64,000 bases of DNA from Magallana angulata (Eukaryota > Mollusca > Bivalvia > Ostreida > Ostreidae), in NCBI RefSeq assembly GCF_025612915.1, contig NC_069118.1, forward strand, positions 33,239,784 through 33,303,783, in the 5' to 3' direction. How positions within the stretch are numbered: position 1 is the first letter of the stretch; each line of letters begins with the position of its first letter. The position numbers and the translations under genes are program-made. The notes beneath the pieces were generated by a model that saw only the letters and a program-made list of their open reading frames with translations, was not told the DNA's origin and ran no database searches. Positions 25,303-37,679 of the stretch are shown piece after piece.

Positions 25303-27066
25303 ATGGATTTTGCAACTTTGGACATGGAAAATAGGGACCCAAATGATATTAATAATCATTTGAAGGTAATTTATTAATTTTTTTATTTTTTGAAAGCTGT
25401 AAACTTTTTACTATACAATTCATGTAGCTCATTTAATTTTCTATTATTCAATATATATAAAAGGGTGATTCAAATTAAACAATATTCACTCAATACCGTA
25501 ATTACGAAAACATCCCAAAATGTCTTTTTTGTAAAACACCCCCTCTATTTTGTCAGATATCATTGCAGACCTTAAGGTTTTGCATTGCAAACGACATGCA
25601 AGTAGCTGAATGATAACGTTGAAAAACTATGCGAGGTGGTCCTATTATTTCCGGGTGGAGAAAAAAGACATTATAAACATTTCCAATAATTATGGCGTTC
25701 CGTTAAGACCTCTTGCACCCTCGCACTTTCGCCTCTAGAGCAAGAGTGTGGAATTGCGAAACGGTGAGTGCAAACTTGCTAAGATGCGACAGCGAAGCGC
25801 TGAAGGTGCGTAGGCGAAAATGCGAAGTTGCAGTGGCGAAGGAACGACACTACTATTCCTCCTTCTCCCTCGTAACTTCTCACTCTCATCTTCGCTACTT
25901 CGCACTTTTGCCTTCGCCTGTTTATGAGCGTGGAGTTAGGCGCGAGTCCGAATTTGCGAAGGCGAAGAAACGATAGCAGTATCGCTTCCTCACCTTCCCA
26001 CTTTTGTCTTCGCTTCTTCGCACTTTCGTTCCTTCGCCTTCACAACTTTGCACCTTACAGGCGAAAGTGCAAAGGAGCGAGTGACCAGCACGGAACATCA
26101 ACCACATGCATTATAAATTCCCATATATGAGCTTCTCAAGGTAAAAAAAAAAAGACACTGTGTCAGTTAGTGTTTTCCCCTTTTACGATTTTAATTATAC
26201 TTAATTGTCAGGTATGTTCATTTCTAGATATCTCAAAAATTGAGGGGAACATTAACATGGGACAGACTATAATTTGCATAATTCATGGGGTGAAGAGAAT
26301 TTATGGTCTGTCCCAGAAAAACACACAAATGTCAAAGACAAATATTTTATACTAATGAATAGCAAACATCCTAAGATATCCTTTTGGATCCTCAGGTTCC
26401 CCGAGAAATTCACAGAAACGAAAATGCACTTACACATGTAATTAGGGGAAAATCCCACTCAGAAGCCCCTCGGATCAGAACTTCTCGAACAATTTGTCAA
26501 CATTATCATCCGGGCACTTTTCATTTCGTTTGCAATGCAAAACCCATGTGGTTTTTTTTTTATTGAAAACAAAGAAATGACCTCTTTAAAAAAAATCAGA
26601 AAGAGAAGGTATTCTAGTAGTAATAGTGCAAATATACTTATTAATGAAAATTCTTTGAAAATTGCGAACTATCTACTCCGAGAAAATATTATTATTCTGA
26701 TTAATCATCAATTTGATGTCATTATACTTTCAGACAGCTTTCGACGACGTATTGGCGGAAGTAGATGGCACTCATAGCATTGACTGCATTTGGAAGGCGT
26801 CTTATGCCTGCTTTCACAGTTGCAAGAGTTGTTGCTACAACATCTTCACATTCTTCTGCGGGATCTGGATAGCATGTTTCTGGGGACTGGATTTTGCTCT
26901 CATCTCCTTTGCGCATGTGTGGTGTGTGACCCCCATTCTAAGGATGTGCATGATTCACTTCAACCTTTGCCAGAAGACCTTCGGAACCTGGGTCAATTGT
27001 TGTTGTGCTCCTTGTTGCGAGGTGTTCAGCCTAATTTTCTCTAATATCAGGGTAGAGAAAAGGTAA
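25303..27066 (+). CDS. Caveolin-family protein, array gene 4 (two exons)
   Basis: Exon 1 (25303-25365, 21 codons) begins ATGGATTTTGCAACTTTGG and carries LDMENRDPNDINNHLK. The phase-0 intron is GTAATT..TTTCAG (25366-26733). Exon 2 (26734-27066) encodes 110 residues, total 131. The signature is FDDVLAEV at residues 24-31, with Val replacing the usual Pro. The scaffolding-like segment DCIWKASYACFHSCKSCCYN is followed by a hairpin and a C-terminus SLIFSNIRVEKR, close to the vertebrate IFSNVRI. There are 15 cysteines, including NCCCAPCC. AATAAA is at 27394-27399. The intron contains an unusual GCGAAGG/CTTCGC repeat block and a 15-bp hairpin (26258-26315). An alternative first exon may lie at 23609. 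Confidence 0.9.
25705..26095. repeat. Degenerate GCGAAG/CTTCGC repeat block in the intron
   Basis: A GC-richer island dominated by motifs such as CTTCGCACTTTCG, TTCGCCTTCGC, GCGAAGGCGAA and GCGAAAGTGC on both strands, giving many overlapping hairpins. The overlapping ORFs read as Arg/Ser/Ala-rich and are artefacts. The nature of the repeat is not recognised. Confidence 0.7.
26258..26315. repeat. Hairpin with 15-bp arms
   Basis: TGGGACAGACTATAA and TTATGGTCTGTCCCA are inverted copies with one mismatch around a short loop, in the last part of the array gene 4 intron. Confidence 0.6.
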
Positions 27067-27399
27067 CCTCCGGTCTGTCCTAACGTCGAATTTCGCTTGA
27101 CAATGTGATTGGAAAAAACCCCTGATGTCTTGTGACGATGATATATATATAATATATAATTATATACTAGAGTTTTGACCTGTGCATGCATGGGTTGACA
27201 TTGCATATCGGACATAATTTACGAAATAGGTACACCGACACACCTTATTATTGACATTTACAGAACAACGCTATAAGCATACAATAATGCTATTACTTTC
27301 ACTACACTTTCCTTAGTTTGAATAATCTAACTGTGTCTCGAGAAAGGCCCTTACCCGACCTCACCACAGTTAGAATGCCTCCATTATACCCGTAATAAA

Positions 27400-30300
27400 G
27401 CAGAAAATTGCAGAATCGCTCTGGAACGATTTTTGAGAAATTTAATGAAGTTGCCTTGAAAATAACAGTCAAATTCATCACAACAAACCTTTTTGAGAGT
27501 GTAAATACCTTTCAACTAAAAATTTTAATCCAAAGAATGGAAGAATTCAACACCTTTTCACCAACGTACACGTATTTTCTTTGTAAAACTGGGTCCGTAG
27601 GACATTATTCATTTTTACAATAAAACATATTTTATCATCACTCTCCTTACAAATATAATGTAACTTAATCAAATATTTTTTGTCATCACGAAGACAAATG
27701 TAAGTACTTAGTTGAAATGTATATTTGTTATTTTATACTTTCTCTCATAAGAAATCATTGATATATATGAACAGAATATATAGCAAAAGTCAAATGAAAA
27801 TTTACCCGTATTTGTATTATCATTTCTGAGTTTATTCATGCAGATGTGATATTGTGGAAACATAAACTAAAGATCCCGTTAGGGTGAATGTATTGCGCAA
27901 GCGCAAGATTGTAAAATCCAAAAAATCCAGGTGATTTCCGGGATTTTTTGAGGAATTATCGTTGATTAATAAATTAGCGAAGCTTAACTGAGGAAAAATA
28001 AAAACAAATTGGTAATCTTCAAGTACCAATGATGATTAACATATATAAAACAAAAGACAAAATTCTTCCGATTTCTCGGTATTAAAGGCCATAAATTCGA
28101 GTCTATTATTTTAATATAGTAGTATATCGATAGGAGTCACAAAGAATGACGTGTCATCCATCCTCTCTTTCTTTCTCTCTCTATGTCTCTCTCGCTCTCG
28201 TTAAATTAATAATGTTTGACTAAATTAATCATGCATCTTTATATTATTATCTGATGTCTGATTTTGAATAAATTACAAATTTTGAGAGTTTGTTAAGATT
28301 TTATTTACTAATTTTCTATGCATATGTTGTTGTTATAAAGAGGGTGTTGCAGAAAATCGGATTAAATATCCGTAACGTTTGAAGAGTCAAATCTAATTTT
28401 TGACGACTATGATATTTACATATTCAGTGCTAATTAAAATTTTATCTATACATAATATTTTGGCCATAATTTATCTACTAGTTAAGAAAACATCCTAATA
28501 TTTAAAAAAAATGTGATTCATTTCATTTATCTTTGCACTGACCCCTTGATCCAAAGAATGATATTTCCACGACCATTCATCCCTCCAAAATAGTCGGATA
28601 GCAAAAGCATGATGAAATGAATATTGACTTTAGAACCATTTTAAGAGGAGCTTGGACTTGGACTTGGGTACGTACGGTACCGTAGTTGTGACAAACAGCA
28701 ATGTGACGTATAATAATGTAGGCATGTCTAGCTCATTGCCGGTCACTCAGTCATATAGCTCTTTGAGATCAACAAGATTTGTCAGGCTTTTGAGATTAGA
28801 CTACGCAATCACTGCATATTTCACTCCAAAGCAGTGTCATTTGTAACCTGTTTTGATGCAAGAAATAGTTATGTCCTAACCAAAGTCCGAAGTAGTTTTA
28901 AATGTGCCCTTGAAAACTGTGTGTCAAAATTAAGGGGTTTTTTTTCTAGATTATTATTTCATGAAGTTTACAATGCATTTTGGCACAAACTACTAGTGAT
29001 AATGTACAGTATGTGACAAACCTTCCTCGTTTCTACGTATTTCAATTTTCTAAAGAAATTAAATCCCTTTGATATAATTGCGTGGACCCTGAGGTCCACG
29101 CAGAAAATATATAAGCGAGGTTAAACCGGATGCTATGGGGAAAATTCAGCCTGCGCATGAGCTAGCCTGGTTCCTGTGCGTAATGGGTAGCTCAGGGAAC
29201 CAGGCTAACACGTTTATCTGAATCGGATCGGAATTCCGTGCCATATGCACATATAAGTTCAAAGGCGCTGTAATTGTAAAGTTGTCGGTAAACACTCACT
29301 CACTGTACAGGAACAAAGTATTCCTTTTAAAGAAATGATTGGCATGTGATATGAACTATCAGTATTATGAAATAAGTTAATGTTATGCCGAAACTACAAC
29401 ATGCATCAAATAGCATAATTTGCAATGTTTTGTTGTTTTCCGAATACACATGTAACTTAACGTAGTCGAGGCTAGAGAACTTCCCGATTAATTTTTTTTA
29501 AGCATTTAACTATGTCACTATAAAAGTTTGAATCTCAAGAAAAATGCATCAAAATATGAAATTTTTAATTTACACAAAGCTGTCACTGCATAGTTAACAA
29601 AGTAGTGCGAATCGTAATGTGTGCGCAAATAGTAGAATTCACCGAATGCCTGATACTATACATGCAAACTTCATTCATAGATAGATCAAAATTATTTTAG
29701 AAGTATGAATCCTTTAAATTCTGAGATAAAAAGTCAGGGCTATACATACATGTATACGTAATACAATGTTAAAAGCAGAGGGCTAGAGTCGGTGGAATCT
29801 CTGATAATCTACAGGCTTTCACGTTTTCGTTGGAAACACATGCAAATGGTCCACGTATTGTAGTCCTTTTTTTAAGGACTGCAACTTGTTATATCATTTT
29901 CCGTTTTCATTTTTTTTCCGCGTGTAAATTTAAAGTTGACCATACGAAAGTTCATGAAGTCAATAGTTCTGAGCATTTTAGGAGACATGTTATCTTAAGC
30001 CAATTAGCCCTTCTTCATGAGTGAACGCTTACAAATTACACTTATCTGCAGCCTCGTACGAGATTATAACATCTTATTTCTTACTTTTACGTTAATAATC
30101 TATTTAAAGCATGGCGACGAGTAGAATTAAGATATAGATACAGCTTGAGGAGAGGTTAACACAAAATTACATCTGCTGTGCTCCATGATAAGTCATTTGA
30201 GCAGCAGATGAAGGAAAGCAGTGTTAACCCCGTTTGACCCTGGCACGCTTTGATGTTTGGGATCAACCGACAGGTGGCGTTTTCGACGTTAGGCGGTTGG

Positions 30301-30575
30301 CGTAATGAAAAGCGACAAGATCCGCCTATCGCCGTCTTGTTACACGGGCAGTGCCTGTGTTCTTTGTACAACTCACTCGGCCACGGACAGAAAGTGGTGT
30401 TTATTTCATTTTATGGGGGTGCGTTATCGAGAAAAGCTCCCGTGGAACGCCGCGAACATATACAAAGATTTCCTTGTGTGCTGATGGAAGAGAATTAAGC
30501 CGCAGACAAAAAAAAAATCACGGAAAAGAAAACTTCCTGGAATTTATATAAATTTATCTCTATTTTTCTTGTATC
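27400..30575. other. Intergenic region between array genes 4 and 5
   Basis: No supportable gene. A perfect 9-bp hairpin GCGTGGACC/GGTCCACGC is at 29080-29101, and a 12-bp inverted repeat TAGCCTGGTTCC/GGAACCAGGCTA is at 29163-29207. The last few hundred bases (about 30250-30575) are the presumed promoter and 5' UTR of the long caveolin. Confidence 0.6.
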
Positions 30576-33090
30576 ATGACTGACCGAAGATCTCAGTACG
30601 AAGGAATAGATGACTCGGAAACGATTAATTTCACCATACCGTTGGAAGAAACTCGAGAAACGGTGCCCCTCAGTCCCCCAAAATCACCTGCCTCTCGGAG
30701 AGCTCCCCCACCACCAGTGATGCAAGAAAAAAGTGCAAGGGTTTCAGACCCCCCAAAGGCCACTGTTAGTCCTGGATCCGCCCCCGTAAAACCGGTGATG
30801 AAAACCGCCCCTCAAAGTGCTAAAATTGATATGGAGGAAAGAGATCCGACTCGTATGAACGACATTGTTAAGGTAATATTTTAATTATCTTTTTTTATTA
30901 TTAAGCTCTCAAAGTGAATTATATTATAAAATGGAGTCAGCAGTGGCGGATTCAGGATTTCTTAAAAGTAGGGACAAAGTGACCGAGTGTCTGGGGTCTA
31001 CTGTAATTCCCCCAGTGGGTCCTGACATAGCCCTGGTATAGGGTCCTAGGGGATGAATGCCCCGGAACATCCCAGGTTTTGGAGATTTTAAAACACTTTA
31101 TGAGTTATATTCTAGTTATAAATGGCATATTATAAGAACAAATAACAACAATAGGACTTGATAGTTTTAACATTCTTGTTATTTTAAGCGCGAAAGTGGG
31201 ACCCGCCCCTCTAGCCCCCCCCCCCCCCCCGGTGCCCTCTTAATTCGCCTCTAGGTGTTTGATTCTTTGCAAGGAAGGGAGGTTGTTGCATTAGCTATCA
31301 TTGCACATGACCTTGTATATATAACTCACTCTATTGTGCACACGACCAGAAAGCAGTTGAACGAATGCATAGCATATCTACATGTCAAAGATTGCTGGGG
31401 AAAATCTTCTCATTTTCTCTTTGGAAGAAGTACAACTCAAGTGCAGGAGGATAAACAACGGAAATTAAATTACCACCACCCCATGGGGGCAAACATCCTT
31501 CCCTTACATCGTTTCCCAGCTATATATCCAGCTAGAGGGGATCTAGTATGAAAGAAACATCTTTTATTTTTACTTCTGTCTCTACATCCGTTAATTTGGA
31601 CGAAATCTATAGCGGGAACGCTGTGTGAATACTTGTGTGCTGTCATTATTGATATGTGCCTCCCATGCACGCGCATACGAGTGCTAACACCCCCCCCCCC
31701 CTTCCTTAATTCTCCTTTTTTGTTTGAGTGGCTGATATATATGTTATACACCGAGAACTAGGAGCCTAAGGTTAGAGTTATATAATGTTCTAATCATAAA
31801 GAAGGTGCTTTATTAGATGCAGACTTTCCCCATTTGCCGAATTCTTAGGGCGTATATGCTATACGTAGGGGTCGGAATTTGTTAATTACGTATTGGATAA
31901 TATTGCAAGAATGATATAAAAAATGAAAATAAGAACATTGCACGCAAAGTTACGACTTTATAAACGTTTGTTGTTATGATTTTCGCATTTACGGTAAACA
32001 GTATTTAAAAAAATCAGCTTTCGATTGATAGAACTCAACTTGATTATTTACCTTTTCATTAAATATGTTATTTTATTTTATTAAGTTTACTTGAATTTGT
32101 TAAGTTTATTTGATGCTTCAGTTGTATATTGTATATTCATCAAGTAAAGCCCATCCTGGATCCACCAAAGCAAATGAAAACACACCCTCGGACCCACTCA
32201 ACCCCTCTCTGGGAAAAAAAACCATGATCCCCAACTGGAATAAACAGTCACGAACAATTCAAATATACAGTTACTAAAGTTGGTTTATTAGGATTTATTT
32301 TCATTTTCTACATGAAGTGTAAATGCTTCTAAAACTGATACGCGTACAAACACTGACGTTTAAGTTTCATATCAATCAAACGGACACTATAATAAGTAGA
32401 CAGGGATTATTGTAAGATAAAATCGAGACAGGTGCAGATCCAGGATTTTCTTCCCTGGAGAGGTTCGAGACGGGTTTTTGTAATGGGGGATAGATTTGAT
32501 GAGGGGGCAAAGCCTCTTGGGGGGGTTATGGGGTGCGTAGGTCTGAACCTCTATGACCCCCCTTTCTAGAGTTGTGCACTGCTTAATTTATATGCCATGT
32601 GCATATGTGTGACATTTTTACAATTATTTTGTTTTATTCAAAGCACGATCATCGATATAATAATAGATAAGGTACACACAGTGTACTTCAGTGTAAGACT
32701 TTGCAGATAAAAAAACTTAGAGAATAATAAATTGAACTCTATTTACAGGTAGAATTTGAGGACATTTTTGCAGAACCCGTCGGATCCTACAGTTTTGACG
32801 CCGTCTGGCGGCTAAGTTTCCAAGTTTTTACGACTACCAAATTCTGGTGCTACCGGATATTGTCTGTCATCTGCGCCCTTCCACTGTCCTGTTGCTGGGG
32901 CATTTCTTTCGCCTGTCTGACGTTTGAACATATCTGGTGCTCCGTGCCAAGCATGCGAGTGTTTAAAGTGACAATACAACCGTTAGGATATATGTGGAGC
33001 ACCTGCCTACAGCTTGTTTTTGAACCATTTTGTATGTCAATGAGTTTGATATTTAGCAATATTCGAATAGTACTGAAAAAGGACACTTAA
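30576..33090 (+). CDS. Long caveolin, array gene 5 (two exons)
   Basis: Exon 1 (30576-30872) encodes 99 residues: an acidic/hydroxyl start (MTDRRSQYEGIDDSE), a proline-rich basic region (LSPPKSPASRRAPPPPV, about 53-68 inferred region 32-49), then KIDMEERDPTRMNDIVK. A phase-0 intron (GTAATA..TTACAG, 30873-32748) precedes exon 2 (32749-33090, 113 residues), total 212. The signature FEDIFAEP is at 102-109. The scaffolding-like segment is DAVWRLSFQVFTTTKFWCYR. The hairpin is followed by FEHIWCSVPSMRVFKV and the tail MSLIFSNIRIVLKK. FTTTKFWCYR and IFSNIRI closely track vertebrate caveolins (FTVTKYWFYR, IFSNVRI). It has 8 cysteines, fewer than any other member. AATAAA is at 33245-33250. This is the best candidate for the canonical, ancestral-type caveolin. 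The proline-rich stretch could bind SH3 domains (inference). Confidence 0.92.
30951..31255. mobile_element. MITE-like element in the long caveolin intron, copy 1
   Basis: Begins CAGTGGCGGATTCAGGATTT and ends with a C run followed by TAATTCGCCTCTAGG, an imperfect inverted match to the start. A related segment GGTGCAGATCCAGGATTTTC lies downstream at 32431, so this is a dispersed non-autonomous element. The 98-codon ORF overlapping its right side (31255-31551) shows no domain. Confidence 0.5.
32431..32590. mobile_element. MITE-like element in the long caveolin intron, copy 2
   Basis: Starts GGTGCAGATCCAGGATTTTC and includes GGGGGCAAAGCCTCTTGGGG, related to the element at 30951. The right boundary is unclear. 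Confidence 0.4.
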
Positions 33091-33250
33091 GTTAATTATT
33101 ACTCAGCATTTAGAGAGTTACAGATTTCCAAACAAGTGTATCGACTGTTTGGATATCATATTTTTGTATACATTTATTTTAGCTTTTTTTAATCTGAAAA
33201 TTTCGGTTATCTTTCTTGGATTGTTGTGACGTTGAACTCTGAGCAATAAA

Positions 33251-33364
33251 ATCAATAGCGACCGGAGCTTGTTCAAATTTTTTAAAAAGTGGGAACGAAT
33301 TGAAGCATGTCCTGGTTAATTTCTATAGATGAAAAAAAAATCGGTCGGAAATATGTGTCTTGAC

Positions 33365-33409
<45 letters not shown>

Positions 33410-35130
33410 TTTCCATTTTTTCAAAATCTGTCGGAAAATTAGTTTCTTGACATGAATAAGAGAGAGAGAGAGAGAAAGAGAGAATCAAAATGAGAGAGAT
33501 GGAGAGAGAGATTTAGAGATTTTCCATTTTTTCATAAGAGAGAGGGAGAGAGGGATTTAGAGATTTTCCATTTTTTCATGTAAACTTCGGGAAATTGTAA
33601 TCTATCTTTATTCCGCCGTACAGCACTTTTTGTAAACATAAAATATGCATAGCTATTCTACAAATCAAATTTGTAAGTTTGAAATGTAATTCAAAATCTC
33701 GATAGTTCTTTTATTATAATTTGCATGCTGCATTAAATATAACGAATTTGTTAAAACACAGTTACAGTTAGAGAAGCCGATTGCACAACAATATATTTTT
33801 TATCTCTTAACTTAAAATGTAGGTCAAACCCGAAGGACAGTTTTTATCTCTTTGACTTAATTAATTGTATTATTTATCTAAGTCCTACTAATTTCTGGAC
33901 GATTGTTTAAGACAGCTCATGCACTCGGAGCCGTATACGTGACTACAATCTATGCATGTATACCACAAGTATTTAAAGATTTCAAAACGTTTCAAAATAG
34001 CCCATTAAATTTCAAGTCTGTTCAATGTCCCACAAAAAGTCAATGTCTCCTTGTTATTTATAAAGATAGACTTTAAAAAACCTTACATTTTTTTGGTAGA
34101 GTAATTACGATAAATATTTGGGTTGTAACTGGGTTACCGCTCGTAAGATGGACTTTTAAAACCGTGCTCTATATTCAACGTCTTTGTAAGGGTCCTCTCC
34201 GAGTATTTACTCTGACAGCCCAGACCAAAGAATCTTAGATTTAAAACACGCACGTTGCATATTCTTTTTAGGGTCGTCATACCCTGGCCAAATTTTCAGA
34301 CCTTGTAATTTTTTAAATGAAATTCGTTCAAATAATTCTGAATTTACACAGTTCAGATTTCTTTATTTAGACAACGATTATTTATCTATTCATTTTTTTC
34401 TATTCATGTTGTAATATTTCCAAAATTTAGGAATTTTTCAAACAGAAATCATGATTGTAAAATTTTCTAAATATTCAACATATTTAAACGTCTTAGATTA
34501 TTGCTCGACTCACTAGCATGGACTTTTGATATGTAAAACACTGTTTTGCGGAAAAACTAAACTTTTGGATTTTAACCACGGAATTTGCGTTCTTAAATCT
34601 GATCAACTTTTCACTGCTGATTCAGTTCATGCAGTTATTTTCAATTACATATAATTTTAGTTTACTAATGCTTACTTGTACAATATACCCGATATATTGG
34701 GTACATGTCAATGTAACACACTTGGTTTCAATTTTCCTTCATGAAAATGTATTATTCAATTTATTTTTCATTTGAAATTACTTCGACGCTTCATAACAGA
34801 AACATTATATTTTAAGTTGGGTGTAAGTTTTTTATTCAAAATTTCAATTTTTGTTATATTTTAGTGTAAATATAAATAAATAAAAAGCATTTGCACTAAT
34901 TTTCACCGGGTCCGCACAAAACAAATATTTATACATTTGAAAAAAAAAAAACACACAAAGAAACCCGAAACAACAAAATATTAACAAATCCCCCTCAAGT
35001 CAAAACATGATCAACGGCAATCAACTGGGTACAACACCTCATTTGGAAGCTCGATGTATATAATTTTTGATTCACTGGGCATAACAATCACACCGGGATC
35101 TTGATCAATGCGCCGACGGATAAAATTTCT
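33251..35130. other. Convergent intergenic region between the + and - gene blocks
   Basis: Separates the 3' end of the last plus-strand caveolin from the 3' end of the first minus-strand one. It contains GA-rich microsatellites (33365-33407 and a diffuse cluster to about 33550) with a threefold repeated GATTTTCCATTTTTTC-type segment. No gene is seen. Confidence 0.6.
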
Positions 35131-35985
35131 TTATCCGGATTTGTCGACCCGTATTCTACTGAGACAGAGTCCGCATGTTTCACACAAAGGACCCAAGTAA
35201 CAACTGAGGTAGGTCCCCACACATTTCTGGACGTAAATTGCGTAGATACTGAAGCAGCGATACATGGGAGTGGCGCACCAAATCTGCTCAAAACTGATCA
35301 TTGCGAATCCACATCCCCAGAATAGCCCGAGGAAAATTCCACAAAGCGCCGACAGAAAGATGTAACAACAGCTTTTGCCGCCATTGAAGCACTTGGCGCT
35401 ATAGATCCACACACAGTCAGCGCTTCGGGTACCGTCCGGCTCTGCCAAAACGTCTTCGAAGTTTGACTGCAAATGAGAACAACAATTTAATACATGTAGT
35501 TGTTTTTCCACCGATTTATTGCTTCTTATAAGTTTGGTATGTCATTTATTGGCTTTAATTTCACAAGATAACATATTGTTTCAGTTCTTGTTAACAAGAA
35601 CAATTTTTTTTTTAAATACAAAAGCCGAAAAAAGAAAAGTTAAATACGACTAAGCCAGAAAAAAACCCTATCAATATCTCATTCATTTTCTTTCTCGAAT
35701 CAAATAAAAATCTAAGTATGATTTTCATGAGAAATTATTTTCATTTTTTTTTTTAAAATTGAGTTAAATAATACTTTACAATTAATGAAATTAACGAAGA
35801 GCGAACTTTCGGGTCATCTGAATTTGCATTGGATTGTTCAATCATTTATTATGATCTATTAATATGATAAAAACTTCGGAAGGATTTTTGAACAAATATT
35901 ATAATAAATATTGCATCCGAGTTACCTGAACATGTTGGTTGATATTGTTTGGGTCCCGATTAATAAGATCTACTTTATCATCCAT
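35131..35985 (-). CDS. Caveolin-family protein, array gene 6 (two exons)
   Basis: Exon 1 (35985 down to 35926, 20 codons) encodes MDDKVDLINRDPNNINQHVQ, with donor GTAACT. The phase-0 intron ends TTTGCAG. Exon 2 (35466 down to 35131) encodes 111 residues, total 131. The signature FEDVLAEP is at 23-30. The scaffolding-like region is DCVWIYSAKCFNGGKSCCYI. The hairpin contains LCGIFLGLFWGCGFAMISF, and the C-terminus is CLSRIRVDKSG. There are 13 cysteines. A TATA-like element lies 61 bases before the ATG. Exon 2 is nearly identical in protein to array gene 7, so the two are recent duplicates. The plus-strand ORF through exon 2 (35101-35325) is a shadow. Confidence 0.92.
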
Positions 35986-36045
35986 GATCGTTCTTCTTCT
36001 TTTACCAATTGGCAAGGAAAGTCTTGATTTGAGATGGATGCCATC

Positions 36046-36054
36046 TTTTTTATA
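36046..36054 (-). promoter_or_regulatory. TATA-box candidate of array gene 6
   Basis: On the minus strand TATAAAAAA lies 61 bases upstream of the start codon, leaving room for a transcription start about 30 bases before the ATG. Confidence 0.45.
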
Positions 36055-37023
36055 CTTGTCGTGAGGAGGACAGCAAATATTGTCGATTGTTACCTAATAG
36101 TTTCTAATTGCACTGAAAGATCGGTATTTGCGTTGAAATTAAGTCAACATGACCTTATATTCTTTTACAAGTGTAAAACAAACGGATGAGCTGAAGGAAA
36201 AAAAAGGAATGCAAAGAGGATCGCCAATTTCAGTCGTGAAAGGAAGCGATGATATTTCAAGTAAATTAAAGCTTATGTACGTAGATAGTGCAATGTTTTT
36301 ACCGTAGAACATATACCATTGTGCGTCTGCAGCATGACAATTATTAAGTTTCATGAATCTATCATTGAAAATTCAAATAGGTTGTAGTTGATTGTTCAGT
36401 AATCTTTATATATCTACTATAAGATATGAACAAATTTTTTAATATCGGTATGATATGCATTTTTATTTTTTGGAAGGGGGGGGGGGTGGAAAAAATTCTT
36501 GCGAAATACAGCCTTTTATATTGTTTTTCTTTCTTCATGAATGTCAGAAATATTCACTAACATGTATAAATTTTTACTTGTACATCACCACATCACCACA
36601 TGAGTAGTATAGTGATACTAGCAGAAGCTCGCCTGGTGAATTGCAACATCAATAGATAGACATGTAGGATGCACATGCATAAAAAAATTACATTTAATAT
36701 TTTTATTTAAATCAGGCCCAATCGTCTCAACACATTTTAAATTACTTAATCAAACTCTTTTAAGACGAGTGCATTAGGTAAAATCTCAGCTTTAATGAGG
36801 CTGGGCATTTAAATGATGTGTTGTGCATAGATATATCTCATTTTGATGAATATAATAAAACAAACAAAGAACAAATGAAAATATTTCTCACTCTTTGACT
36901 GGTTACAATATGAGATCATTCACACACAAATGAAGGTACGTACTTTGATGGAAGTTTATTACATCTCTGTTATATTGATCAATAGGGTAAAGTCTATTAC
37001 AATATGTCTTACATAATTTTTTT
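36055..37023. other. Intergenic region between array genes 6 and 7
   Basis: AT-rich, with a G run near 36477-36486. No gene is seen. The right portion is the 3' flank of array gene 7. Confidence 0.6.
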
Positions 37024-37679
37024 CTATCCGGATTTGTCGATATGTATTCTGCTAAAGATCAGTCCGCAAGTCTCACACAAAGGACCCAGGTAACAACTGA
37101 GATAGGTCCCCACACATTTCTGGACGTAAATGGCGTAGATACTGAAGCAGCGATACATGGGAGTGGCGCACCAAATCTGCTCAAAACTAATAACTGCGAA
37201 TCCGCATCCCCAAAATAGTGCAAGGAAAATTCCACAAAGCGCCGACAAAAATACGTAACAGCAGCTTTTGCCGCCATTGAAGCAACTGGCGCTGTAGATC
37301 CACACACAATCAGAGCTTCGGGTACCGTCTGGCTCTGCTAAAACGTCTTCAAAGTTTGTCTGCCAAATTTGCAATGTGTTAAAGATTGAAATGAGAATAA
37401 TCGTAAACATTGGTTTTTAGATATTTTTATTAAATGAGGATAAATTGATATACTACAATAATATGCTATTGGTAACGTAAAAATCACTTCATTTTATACG
37501 CCTGTTGAAGTTTCAGTGTCTAAAGTTTACATCTTCAAACATGATAACAATTTGTAATGTACATTCCTATAATAACTTTTTTTTCATTTCATCTCTGACC
37601 TATCAACAATAATTACCTGGACATGTTGATTGATGCTGTTTGGATCTCGATGAAGAAGATCAACTTTATCATCCTCCAT
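37024..37679 (-). CDS. Caveolin-family protein, array gene 7 (two exons)
   Basis: Exon 1 (37679 down to 37617, 21 codons) encodes MEDDKVDLLHRDPNSINQHV plus Q, with donor GTAATT. The phase-0 intron (37616-37360) is one of the shortest here at 257 bp and ends TTGGCAG. Exon 2 (37359 down to 37024) encodes 111 residues, total 132. The signature FEDVLAEP is at 24-31, followed by DGTRSSDCVW. The body has 12 cysteines and ends IFSRIHIDKSG. It shares the unusual GTRS, ATPMYRCFSIYAIYVQKC and DKSG features only with array gene 6, which defines a sub-clade. Confidence 0.92.

Noticed and set aside
31255-31551. 98-codon ORF in the long caveolin intron
   Set aside because: Non-ATG start, no domain, adjoins a MITE-like element and no splice signals fit.
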